Source of the DNA: Actinobacteria bacterium UBA5176
GTDB lineage: Bacteria > Actinomycetota > UBA4738
Length of the DNA: 13,780 nt
Assembly: GCA_002413305.1 (NCBI GenBank)
Contig: DHWS01000004.1
Coordinates: 11,642 to 25,421, forward strand
Direction of reading: 5' to 3'
Shown piece by piece: positions 1 to 5,590 of the stretch; the stretch's first letter is position 1; each line of letters starts with the position of its first letter. The position numbers and the translations under genes are program-made. The notes below the pieces were generated by a model. It worked only from the letters and a program-made list of their open reading frames with translations. It did no database searches and was not told the DNA's origin.

Positions 1-230
1 GTGATCGAACGCTTCCCCCGGTTCAGGGCTCGATGGGCCGCGCTCTCCCCGTCGACCAGCGGGGGCGTCCAGCGGATGTAGTCGCCGCGGCCCGGTTCCT
101 CCACCTTGATGACGCCGGCTCCCAGGTCGGACAACAGCAGCGTGCAATAGCCCCCGGGGAGGAGGCGCGTCAGATCGAGGACGACGAGGCCCGCCAGCGG
201 ACCCCGTCCGAGGGGCGCCGAAACCGTCAC
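1..230 (-). CDS. CaiB/BaiF-type (family III) CoA-transferase, N-terminal fragment
   Basis: Translation of the minus strand from a GTG at 230 gives 76 residues running off the left edge. It begins MTVSAPLGRGPLAGLVVLDL and continues with a TRLLPGGYCTLLLSDLGAGVIKVE stretch (split here as TRLLPGGYCT + LLLSDLGAGVIKVE), then GDYIRW and LNRGKRSIT. This is the hallmark N-terminus of family III CoA-transferases and alpha-methylacyl-CoA racemases, which move CoA between acids or epimerise 2-methylacyl-CoAs in the cytoplasm. The catalytic Asp lies further on, outside the window, so transferase and racemase cannot be separated. An AAGGAG motif lies just upstream of two tandem GTG codons (231-233 and 228-230); I took the second because its spacing is less cramped. 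An in-frame stop lies a short way upstream. The nearby thiolase fits an acyl-CoA theme. Family is confident, substrate unknown. Confidence 0.85.
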   Translation of the reverse strand, partial: MTVSAPLGRGPLAGLVVLDLTRLLPGGYCTLLLSDLGAGVIKVEEPGRGDYIRWTPPLVDGESAAHRALNRGKRSI

Positions 231-380
231 CACGCTCCTTGCGAGAACTCGAGCAACAAGATCCCGTCAGCCGGCGTTCATCGTCGTCCAGGAGATCGCA
301 GCCGACAAGTTCGCCGACGACCCCCAAACCCGGGGGGTGTGGCCGCCGGGCGAACGTTCGGTGAACATGCCGGCCGGAAG

Positions 381-411
381 GTGTAAGGCCGATGGCGAGG
401 GGGTAAGGTCG
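381..411 (+). repeat. Imperfect direct repeat, 20-bp period, upstream of whiB
   Basis: GTGTAAGGCCG at 381-391 recurs as GGGTAAGGTCG at 401-411, with 9 of 11 bases identical and starts exactly 20 bp apart, so both copies face the same side of the helix. The pair lies just upstream of a possible -10 box (TACGCT, 430-435) for the whiB-like gene, which is where an activator or repressor would bind. No known operator was recognised. Confidence 0.35.
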
Positions 412-429
412 CAGCCGGGTCGGGTCCCC

Positions 430-435
430 TACGCT
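430..435 (+). promoter_or_regulatory. Possible -10 box of the whiB-like gene
   Basis: TACGCT fits the TAnnnT pattern and would give a leader of about 40 bases that includes the AAGGAGG ribosome site at 472-478. No convincing -35 hexamer is visible. The rest of the roughly 250-base gap (231-481) also has a 6-bp stem (ACCCCC 320-325 with GGGGGT 333-338) but no gene that I can support. Confidence 0.3.
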
Positions 436-481
436 TCGTCCGAGGGTTGAAAGGCCGAGCCGCGGCCCGCGAAGGAGGTCC

Positions 482-808
482 GTGGTGGACGGAATCGGCA
501 CCTGGTCATCGGACGGCGCTCCCGTTACCATGGGCCTGATGCCGGAACCTGAGATCGATCTCCAGGCCCTGCCGCAGCAGGTGAGCCCGCCGGATCACTG
601 GCAGGAACGGTCCGCCTGCTACGGCCTGGACGCCGAAGTCTTCTTCCCGACCACCGAGGAAGAGGCCGGCTTGGCCCTCTCGTACTGCGGCGTCTGTCAG
701 GTCAAGGAGATCTGCCTGGCCTGGGCGCTCCAGAACGGCGAGCGGTACGGCGTGTGGGGCGGCACCACCGAGCAGCAACGCCGCCGCCTCATCCGGCACG
801 TCGCCTAG
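482..808 (+). CDS. WhiB-like iron-sulfur transcriptional regulator
   Basis: The 108-residue protein has the full Wbl signature: Cys46 in a WQERSACY context, FFP at 54-56, a CGVC pair (Cys69, Cys72), Cys78 in VKEICLAWAL, and the GVWGG turn at 90-94 followed by basic residues (QQRRRLIRHVA). In this family the four cysteines bind a [4Fe-4S] cluster that senses O2, NO or redox state, and the protein acts with the primary sigma factor at promoters. The C-terminus is short with no AT-hook, so it is not WhiB7-like; the exact subfamily cannot be assigned by eye. A strong AAGGAGG (472-478) precedes two tandem GTGs at 482 and 485, and the second has the better spacing (6 nt). ATGs at residues 17 and 20 are less likely starts. 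It lies 52 bases before the thiolase gene but seems separately promoted. Confidence 0.93.
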   Translation: MVDGIGTWSSDGAPVTMGLMPEPEIDLQALPQQVSPPDHWQERSACYGLDAEVFFPTTEEEAGLALSYCGVCQVKEICLAWALQNGERYGVWGGTTEQQRRRLIRHVA

Positions 809-817
809 GGGTTCTTC

Positions 818-831
818 GGCCCGTTCGGGCC
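818..831 (+). terminator. Small hairpin after the whiB-like gene
   Basis: GGCCC (818-822) pairs with GGGCC (827-831) around a GTTC loop, 10 bases after the stop codon. There is no T-tract, so it is at best a weak or factor-dependent terminator. It also lies close to where the -35 region of the downstream thiolase promoter would be. Confidence 0.3.
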
Positions 832-847
832 TCCCGGAACCCGCGTC

Positions 848-853
848 TATACT
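848..853 (+). promoter_or_regulatory. -10 box giving a leaderless thiolase mRNA
   Basis: TATACT is close to the TATAAT consensus. Only seven bases separate it from the GTG start at 861, so transcription would begin at or next to the start codon. No Shine-Dalgarno sequence is present (upstream bases are CGGAACC), which agrees with a leaderless mRNA, a common arrangement in actinobacteria. The -35 region is not recognisable. Confidence 0.55.
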
Positions 854-860
854 CGGAACC

Positions 861-2036
861 GTGGAGCGCGCGGTCATCGTTGAGGGCGCCCGAACGCCGA
901 TCGGCAAGTTCCTCGGTTCATTCTCCGACGTCCCGGCGGTCGACCTGGGGGTACACGCGGTCAAGGCCGCTCTGGACCGGGCCGGGATCTCTCCCCAGGA
1001 CGTGGACGAGCTGATCTTCGGCCATGGCCGCCAGGCCGGGAACGGTCCCAACCCCGCCCGCCAGGTCTCCTATCGGAGCGGCCTGGGCGAGGAGACACCC
1101 GCCTTCACGGTGAACATGGCGTGCGGCTCCGGCACCAAGGCCGTCCAGCTCGCGGCGGAGCAGATCATGCTCGGGAACGCAGAGGTGGTGATCGCCGGGG
1201 GCCAGGAGAACATGACCCGGACACCCTTCCTGCTCGACCGGATGCGGTCCGGCTACCGGATGGGCAACGCGCCGGCGTACGACGGCATGAGCAAGGACGG
1301 CTTCCTGGACCCCTTGTGCGGCCTCATCATGGGCGAGACGGCCGAGAACCTGGCCCGCCGCTACGAGATCCCGCGGGCCGAGCAGGACGAGTTCGCGCTG
1401 CGATCGCAGGAGAAGGCCGGCGCGACGTGGGAGCGTCGGGCCCTGGAGATCGCGCCGGTCCAAGTGAGCGACCGGAAGGGTTCGCGGCTGGTCGAACGCG
1501 ATGAGCACCCCCGTCCCGAGACCACGCTGGAGGACTTGGCGAGGCTGAAGCCGGTGTTCGACCAGGAGTCCGGGACGGTCACCGCGGGCAACTCGAGCGG
1601 CATCACCGACGCTGCGGCGGCGCTGGTCCTGATGAGCGAGTCGAGGGCATCGGCCGAGGGCCGCGAACCGCTGGCCCGGATCATCGGCTACGCATCGGCC
1701 GGCGTGGACCCCGCGTACATGGGCATCGGCGTGGTGCCGGCCACCCGCGCGCTGCTGGACAAGACCGGTCTCTCGTTGCCGGACTTCGACGTGATCGAGC
1801 TCAACGAAGCGTTCGCCGCCCAGGTTCTGGCCTGCGACCGGGAGCTGAAGCTCGACCACGACAAGCTCAACCCGAACGGCGGGGCCATCGCGCTCGGGCA
1901 CCCCATCGGCTGCACGGGCGCCCGCATCGTGCTCACCTGCGCGTACGAGATGCGCGAGAAGGGGTACGCCCTGGGGCTGGCCACGCTGTGCATCTCGGGC
2001 GGGATGGGCATGGCCATCGCCCTCGAACGGTCCTGA
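861..2036 (+). CDS. Thiolase, probable acetyl-CoA C-acetyltransferase
   Basis: At 391 residues it has the usual length of degradative/biosynthetic thiolases. The nucleophile is Cys88 in NMACGSG, NEAFA is at 315-319, the catalytic His347 lies in GAIALGHPIGCTGAR (341-355), and the second catalytic Cys377 lies in CISGGMGMA. These are the four classical thiolase motifs, so the enzyme should be active. It condenses two acetyl-CoA to acetoacetyl-CoA or runs in reverse in fatty-acid or ketone-body breakdown. Substrate chain length cannot be read from the sequence, so a 3-ketoacyl-CoA thiolase (FadA-like) is an alternative. The GTG at 861 is chosen because the N-terminus (MERAVIVEGARTPIGKF) starts exactly where family members start. 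A RAM-domain gene follows 27 bases later on the same strand, and a CoA-transferase gene lies on the other side of whiB. Confidence 0.95.
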   Translation: MERAVIVEGARTPIGKFLGSFSDVPAVDLGVHAVKAALDRAGISPQDVDELIFGHGRQAGNGPNPARQVSYRSGLGEETPAFTVNMACGSGTKAVQLAAEQIMLGNAEVVIAGGQENMTRTPFLLDRMRSGYRMGNAPAYDGMSKDGFLDPLCGLIMGETAENLARRYEIPRAEQDEFALRSQEKAGATWERRALEIAPVQVSDRKGSRLVERDEHPRPETTLEDLARLKPVFDQESGTVTAGNSSGITDAAAALVLMSESRASAEGREPLARIIGYASAGVDPAYMGIGVVPATRALLDKTGLSLPDFDVIELNEAFAAQVLACDRELKLDHDKLNPNGGAIALGHPIGCTGARIVLTCAYEMREKGYALGLATLCISGGMGMAIALERS

Positions 2037-2047
2037 TCCCGACCGGA

Positions 2048-2053
2048 TAGGAT
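2048..2053 (+). promoter_or_regulatory. Possible -10 box of the RAM-domain gene
   Basis: TAGGAT lies 10 bases before the ATG at 2064, in the 27-base gap after the thiolase, and no Shine-Dalgarno is visible. It would give a leader of only about three bases. Read-through from the thiolase gene is equally possible. Confidence 0.35.
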
Positions 2054-2063
2054 TCGAGCTGCC

Positions 2064-2351
2064 ATGGTGAACGCGGTCGTGCTCATCCAGTGCGAGATCG
2101 ACGCCATCGCCGAGGCTGCAGAGGCCATCGCGGAGATCGAGGGCGTCTCGGAGGTCTACTCGGTGGCCGGCGAGTTCGACCTGGTCGCCATCATCCGGGT
2201 CCGGGAGCACGAAGAGCTGGCCCGCGTCATCCCCGGCGGCCTCGGCAAGGTCCCGGGAGTGGTCAGCACGGAGACCCTCATCGCCTTCCAGGTCTACTCG
2301 AAGCACGATCTCGAAGCGATGTTCAGCGTGGGGTTCGAAGAGGGCTCCTGA
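2064..2351 (+). CDS. Stand-alone RAM (Lrp/AsnC ligand-binding) domain protein
   Basis: The 95-residue protein is a complete beta-alpha-beta-beta-alpha-beta RAM domain: AVVLIQCEI as the first strand, an Ala/Glu-rich helix, VSEVYSVAGEFDLVAIIRV with the conserved Gly-x-(Y/F)-Asp turn at 36-39, then VVSTETLIAFQVY as the last strand. There is no helix-turn-helix, so it is not a DNA-binding Lrp on its own. In this family, such single-domain proteins form ring-like oligomers that bind amino acids and either modulate full-length Lrp/AsnC proteins or act as small metabolite sensors. It converges with trpD, separated by 47 bases, so an amino-acid-sensing role near an amino-acid gene is plausible but inferred. 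Confidence 0.88.
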   Translation: MVNAVVLIQCEIDAIAEAAEAIAEIEGVSEVYSVAGEFDLVAIIRVREHEELARVIPGGLGKVPGVVSTETLIAFQVYSKHDLEAMFSVGFEEGS

Positions 2352-2398
2352 CAGCCCCGGCCGGGTCAGCGGCACGAACCCGTCCGATCCCGGTCAGC

Positions 2399-3415
2399 TC
2401 ACGAGCGGTTCGAAGCCTCGATCCACCGGTCCAGGACGTCTACGGCCTTGCCGCTGTCGAGGGACTCCGCGGCACGCTGCAACCCGTCGCCCAGGTCCGA
2501 GGCCACCCCGGCGACAGTGAGCGCCGCCGAGGCGTTCAACGAGACGATGTCGCGCGCCGGGCCGGGCTCGCCACGAAGGACACTCCGCGCGACCGCAGCG
2601 TTGTGGGCGGGATCACCTCCGGCCAGCGCCTCCGGCGCGACCAGCGTGAGGCCGAGGGATGTCGGGTCGAGCGAGGTGGCTTCGATCGAACCCTCCTTGA
2701 CGTCCCGGACCTCGGTCGGGCCGGTGAGCGTGATCTCGTCGATCCCGTCGCCGCCCCGCACGACATAGGCCCGCGTACCCCGCTGGGCCAGCACCCCGGC
2801 GAGCACCGGTTGCATCCGGGCGTCGGCCACACCCACGATCTGGGACGCCGGCCGGGCCGGATTCGTCAGCGGTCCCAGGAAGTTGAACACCGTGGGGATG
2901 CCCATCTCCTTGCGCGGACCGGCCGCGTGCGCCATGGCCGAGTGGAACACCGGCGCGAACATGAACCCGATCCCGCACTCGGTCAGGCAGCGGGAGATCC
3001 CGTCCGGCGGGAGGGCGACCTTCACGCCCAGCGCCTCCAGCAGGTCGGCCGAACCGCATCGCGACGAAGCGGCCCGATTCCCGTGCTTGGCCACCACCGC
3101 TCCGGCCCCGGCCGCCACGATGGCTGCGATGGTGGAGACGTTGATCGTGCCGGCTCGGTCTCCCCCCGTCCCGCACGTGTCGACCACCGGCCCGGGCGTC
3201 TCGACGGTGGGAGCCAGCTCCAGCATCGCCGCCGCCAGCCCGGCCACCTCTGCCGATGTCTCGCCCTTCGCCCGGAGGGCCACCACGAACGCCGCGATCT
3301 GGGCGGGGGTCGCTTCGCCGCTCATGATCCGGCGCATCGCGTCCGTGGCCACCGGGGTGTCCAGGTCCTCGCGGGCCAGGAGCCGGGAGAGCGTCGCGGG
3401 CCAGAAATCCGTCAT
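2399..3415 (-). CDS. trpD: Anthranilate phosphoribosyltransferase
   Basis: The 338-residue enzyme matches the family length. The PRPP/anthranilate motifs are intact: DTCGTGGD (79-86), INVST (91-95), KHGNRAASS (110-118), Arg168 in GPRKEMG, and PTVFNFLGPLTNP (174-186). It transfers the phosphoribosyl group of PRPP to anthranilate, the second step of tryptophan synthesis, in the cytoplasm. It is unfused (no TrpG domain) and no other trp gene is in the window. It is the last gene of a tight minus-strand run, 24 bases after a 35-residue membrane protein gene; a weak GAGG precedes the ATG at 3415. In mycobacteria trpD lies next to ctaE (cytochrome oxidase III); here small unknown genes occupy that side instead. 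Confidence 0.96.
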   Translation of the reverse strand: MTDFWPATLSRLLAREDLDTPVATDAMRRIMSGEATPAQIAAFVVALRAKGETSAEVAGLAAAMLELAPTVETPGPVVDTCGTGGDRAGTINVSTIAAIVAAGAGAVVAKHGNRAASSRCGSADLLEALGVKVALPPDGISRCLTECGIGFMFAPVFHSAMAHAAGPRKEMGIPTVFNFLGPLTNPARPASQIVGVADARMQPVLAGVLAQRGTRAYVVRGGDGIDEITLTGPTEVRDVKEGSIEATSLDPTSLGLTLVAPEALAGGDPAHNAAVARSVLRGEPGPARDIVSLNASAALTVAGVASDLGDGLQRAAESLDSGKAVDVLDRWIEASNRS

Positions 3416-3439
3416 GGGGAACGCCTCATCGGGAGCGGG

Positions 3440-3547
3440 TCAGTGGAACGCGTAGACGAGCAGGCCGGCGATCATCGCCAGCCCGAAGGCGAACATCAAC
3501 AGATCGCCGCGCTTCAGCTTGCCGGGCTGCATCGGGTTGAACCCCAC
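3440..3547 (-). CDS. 35-residue single-span membrane protein
   Basis: Translation from a GTG at 3547 gives MGFNPMQPGK, then LKRGD, then a hydrophobic stretch LLMFAFGLAMIAGLLVYAF (residues 16-34) ending in His. A positively charged N-terminal segment (K10, K12, R13) before a 19-residue span suggests an N-in membrane microprotein. The GAGAGGGG motif lies six bases before this GTG, which decides the start; the frame is open further upstream but that part is Arg/Ser-rich shadow of the neighbouring gene. An internal ATG (residue 6) is an alternative. The gene sits 13 bases after the 69-residue gene and 24 before trpD, so it is very likely co-transcribed. Function unknown; small respiratory or transport subunits look like this, but nothing proves it. 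Confidence 0.65.
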   Translation of the reverse strand: MGFNPMQPGKLKRGDLLMFAFGLAMIAGLLVYAFH

Positions 3548-3560
3548 CGATGACCCCTCT

Positions 3561-3770
3561 CTAGACCGGCTCCGCCAGCCGGTAGTACTCGCGGAACTTC
3601 TCGGACGACAGCCAGTACACGTGCTGCTTGACGGTGGAGGCGAACGTCCGCGCTTCGGTCTCGTCCTGGCATTCCCGGGTGAACACGACGCCGCCGTCCG
3701 GGCCGAGGATCCGAACCTCCCAGCCCCGCCCACTCTCGGCGACGTGCACGGTGTGCGGGTTGTCGCTCAT
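3561..3770 (-). CDS. 69-residue protein of unknown function
   Basis: The protein starts MSDNPHTVHV and has three short strands (TVHVAES, GWEVRILGPDG, VVFTREC) followed by a helical part (ETEARTFASTVKQHVYWLSS) and an aromatic tail (EKFREYYRL). No signal peptide or membrane span is present and there is a single Cys34. The compact beta-beta-beta-alpha layout, the codon use and the tight packing between neighbours (7 bases after the 99-residue gene, 13 before the 35-residue gene) argue that it is real. I do not recognise a named domain. The start is the only ATG that leaves room for the upstream gene; a weak purine stretch precedes it. Confidence 0.7.
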   Translation of the reverse strand: MSDNPHTVHVAESGRGWEVRILGPDGGVVFTRECQDETEARTFASTVKQHVYWLSSEKFREYYRLAEPV

Positions 3771-3777
3771 GCCTGTC

Positions 3778-4077
3778 TCAAACCCGGTCCAGGGCGGGCG
3801 TGGTGTTCGCGGCCTTCAGTTCGTCTACCCACCGCTGGATGGGTTGGATCAACGACGACTCCTCGAACCGCATCGCCGGGTTCATCCCCGCGATCTTCTC
3901 GAGCGCGTTCTCCAGCACGCTGCCCGCGTCCTCCGCGGCCGCCAGCGCCTCGGCCAGGAGCGCCGTGTAGTCCTTCTCGAAGGGCTTCCCGTCCCACGGA
4001 CAGTGCCCGCCGGTCTGCAGGATCTGCTGCACGAACACTTCGCGGCCACACAGGGTGTGGACGACCTTGATCTTCAC
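3778..4077 (-). CDS. 99-residue Cys/His protein, possible metal-binding knuckle
   Basis: The protein opens with VKIKVVHTLCGREV, followed by TGGHCPWDGKPF. This puts His7, Cys10, His25 and Cys26 in an HxxC-x14-HC pattern that resembles half of a zinc ribbon or a rubredoxin-like CPxDG turn. Residues 38-99 look helical and acidic (YTALLAEALAAAEDAG through to QRWVDELKAA). I do not recognise a named family. The start is a GTG whose last bases overlap the stop of the receiver gene (GTGA, 4-nt overlap), with a GAGGAGG site inside that gene, so the two are translationally coupled and probably work together. Metal binding is inferred from spacing only. Confidence 0.72.
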   Translation of the reverse strand: MKIKVVHTLCGREVFVQQILQTGGHCPWDGKPFEKDYTALLAEALAAAEDAGSVLENALEKIAGMNPAMRFEESSLIQPIQRWVDELKAANTTPALDRV

Positions 4078-4466
4078 ACGGCCTCCTCGTGACGAATCTC
4101 CAGGGCCCTCGCCACGCGTTCGGCAAGGTCGAAGGGGTTGACCGGCTTGACGAACCACAGGTCGGCGCCCGACCACGACGCGAGCCACGCGTCCTGGGAG
4201 CGCTCCAGCAGGATGACGACCACGCCCGGGAACGGCCTCGTGGCGCCCTTCAGGTCGCGGGCCAGCGCGAACGCCCCGGCGCGGGACATGATCTCGTCCG
4301 CGATCACCGCGTCCGGGAGGTACTTCCACGCCGCGGCGATCCCCTTCACGCCGTCGGTGGCTTCGATGAACTGCACGGGCTCGCCCGCGGTTCGCTCCAA
4401 GCCCCGAACCGTGAGGGCCGCCAGCCGGCGTGTGGCCGCGTCCGACGAGACGAGCAGGATCTTCAC
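4074..4466 (-). CDS. Orphan CheY-like receiver domain protein
   Basis: The 130-residue protein is a single receiver domain: MKILLVSSDAATRR as the first strand with Asp9 in the acidic pocket, the phospho-acceptor Asp57 in PDAVIADE, and the invariant Lys107 in WFVKPVNPFDL. The acidic pair is reduced (SSD instead of DD), and the position of the conserved Ser/Thr (VVVILLERS) carries Leu/Glu, so its switching may be unusual. It has no output domain, and no histidine kinase is nearby, which points to a protein-protein signalling role. It is the first gene of the run ending with trpD. A TAGAAT -10 box eight bases before the GTG start suggests a leaderless mRNA; no ribosome site is seen. Confidence 0.82.
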   Translation of the reverse strand: MKILLVSSDAATRRLAALTVRGLERTAGEPVQFIEATDGVKGIAAAWKYLPDAVIADEIMSRAGAFALARDLKGATRPFPGVVVILLERSQDAWLASWSGADLWFVKPVNPFDLAERVARALEIRHEEAV

Positions 4467-4474
4467 AGGCGGAG

Positions 4475-4480
4475 ATTCTA
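4475..4480 (-). promoter_or_regulatory. -10 box of the receiver-to-trpD operon (leaderless)
   Basis: On the minus strand TAGAAT (TAnnnT type) lies eight bases before the GTG at 4466, with no Shine-Dalgarno between them. Transcription would start at or one to two bases before the start codon. No clear -35 element is seen. The aquaporin gene diverges from the same roughly 130-base gap. Confidence 0.5.
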
Positions 4481-4581
4481 CCTATGGCTCGACTCGCCGC
4501 CTGCGGTCTGACGACGGGAGGCGGTAGGCTTCGACCCGCCACGCTGCACGACGGCGAAGGTACCAAACGCGATCCGTGGGC

Positions 4582-4589
4582 AAAGGGGG
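4582..4589 (+). promoter_or_regulatory. Ribosome-binding site that decides the aquaporin start
   Basis: AAAGGGGG differs from AAAGGAGG at one base and lies seven bases before a TTG at 4597. It is inside, not before, the longer reading frame that begins with GTG at 4576, and only one base before a second in-frame GTG at 4591. It therefore favours the TTG. Confidence 0.5.
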
Positions 4590-4596
4590 CGTGATC

Positions 4597-5367
4597 TTGA
4601 AGTCGATCTGGCAACAATCGATCGCCGAGTTCGTGGGGACGTTCGCCCTGATCTTCATCGGGGCTGGATCCGTGATCGTGGCCGGCGGGACCGGCATCGG
4701 GATACTCGGGATCGCGGTGGCCCACGGCCTGGTCCTGGCCATCATGATCACGAACCTCGGGCACATCTCGGGCGGACACTTCAATCCGGCCGTCACGGTC
4801 GGGGTGTGGGTGGCCGGCAAGATCGAATCGCTCCGCGCCATCGTCTACCTGGTGGTCCAGCTGGCAGGAGCCGCCACGGGAGCCGCAATGCTCCGTGCAG
4901 TGTTCCGGGAGACCGTGTGGAGGGGGACCTCGCTCGGCGCGACACTCGTCAACCATCAGGTGATGACCAACGGCAAGGCCGTCCTGCTGGAGGCGGTCCT
5001 GACGTTCTTCCTGGTCTTCACCGTGTTCGCGACCGCGATCGACGACCGGGGCGCCTTCAAGTCCATCGCGGGCTTCGGCATCGGGCTGGTGCTGACGTTC
5101 GACATCCTGCTCGGCGGCGTGCTGACCGGGGCCAGCATGAACCCGGCCCGGAGCTTCGGACCGGCGCTTCTGGCCGGGAAGTGGACCGACTTCTGGGTCT
5201 ACGTGGCCGGACCCCTGACCGGTGGGATCATCGCCGCCGCCGTGTACTGGCTGTCGTTCCTCCGGGACCGCAAAATCGCCGGGCCCCGCGACGAGGTTCC
5301 GATCGGCGGCGGGCCGGAAGAGGACCTGCCCGCGGCGCCTGGCGCCGAGGTGGAGACCGAGGCCTGA
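4597..5367 (+). CDS. Aquaporin (MIP family) with TIP-like selectivity filter
   Basis: The 256-residue protein (TTG start) has six hydrophobic spans and two NPA loops: GGHFNPAVT with Asn63 and GASMNPARSFGPA with Asn182. Counting from the NPA motifs, the aromatic/arginine filter is His43 (helix 2), Ile170 (helix 5), Ala179 (loop E) and Arg185. This His-Ile-Ala-Arg set, and the segment from TVFATA through ASMNPARSFGP, resembles plant tonoplast aquaporins rather than AqpZ (Phe-His-Thr-Arg) or GlpF. It should pass water and perhaps small neutral solutes such as urea, ammonia or H2O2; this is inference. A hydrophilic acidic tail follows the last span. The GTG at 4576 would add seven residues; the TTG is preferred because of its ribosome site and because it puts the first NPA Asn at 63, as in E. 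coli AqpZ. Confidence 0.93.
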   Translation: MKSIWQQSIAEFVGTFALIFIGAGSVIVAGGTGIGILGIAVAHGLVLAIMITNLGHISGGHFNPAVTVGVWVAGKIESLRAIVYLVVQLAGAATGAAMLRAVFRETVWRGTSLGATLVNHQVMTNGKAVLLEAVLTFFLVFTVFATAIDDRGAFKSIAGFGIGLVLTFDILLGGVLTGASMNPARSFGPALLAGKWTDFWVYVAGPLTGGIIAAAVYWLSFLRDRKIAGPRDEVPIGGGPEEDLPAAPGAEVETEA

Positions 5368-5389
5368 GCGCCGGGACCGCGAGGGGGGG

Positions 5390-5590
5390 TCAGTAGTGCG
5401 GCTTCGCTGACGGGCCCCGCCAGGGCCAGCCGACGGTGTGCTGCCAGCAGTGGGGCCCGGGGTTGTACTGGGAGAGCGTCACGCCGCAGACCGAGCACGT
5501 CCGCTGCCCGGTGCTCTTGGCGAGCGACCTCTCTGCCGCCGCCCCCTCGTCCCCGGCCGGGGGCGGGAGCTCTCTCGCATCCTTCGCCAT
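5390..5590 (-). CDS. 66-residue zinc-ribbon-like protein
   Basis: A low-complexity, charged N-terminus (residues 1-30) precedes a compact motif: Cys32, Cys35, Cys48 and His51, i.e. CSVC, NPGPHC, WQH, in a CxxC-x12-CxxH arrangement, ending with an aromatic tail (VGWPWRGPSAKPHY). This should bind one zinc ion. I do not recognise a named family. A GAGGGG site lies nine bases before the ATG at 5590. The gene converges with the aquaporin gene (22 bases apart) and diverges from the aldo/keto reductase operon. The zinc site is read from residues; the cellular role is unknown. Confidence 0.75.
   Translation of the reverse strand: MAKDARELPPPAGDEGAAAERSLAKSTGQRTCSVCGVTLSQYNPGPHCWQHTVGWPWRGPSAKPHY

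Noticed and set aside
241..449. A plus-strand stretch reading QEIAADKFADDPQTRGVW and on to a stop near 449
   Set aside because: It looks protein-like for a short span, but there is no start codon with a ribosome site and the rest is unconvincing, so I could not call a gene.
2356..2365. Palindrome CCCGGCCGGG between the convergent RAM-domain gene and trpD as a terminator
   Set aside because: No usable loop length and no T-tract; it may simply be GC-rich spacer.
918..2375. A 485-residue open frame on the minus strand opposite the thiolase and RAM-domain genes
   Set aside because: Low-complexity Arg/Gly/Asp/His-rich product typical of the mirror of a high-GC gene; the plus strand encodes clear thiolase motifs.
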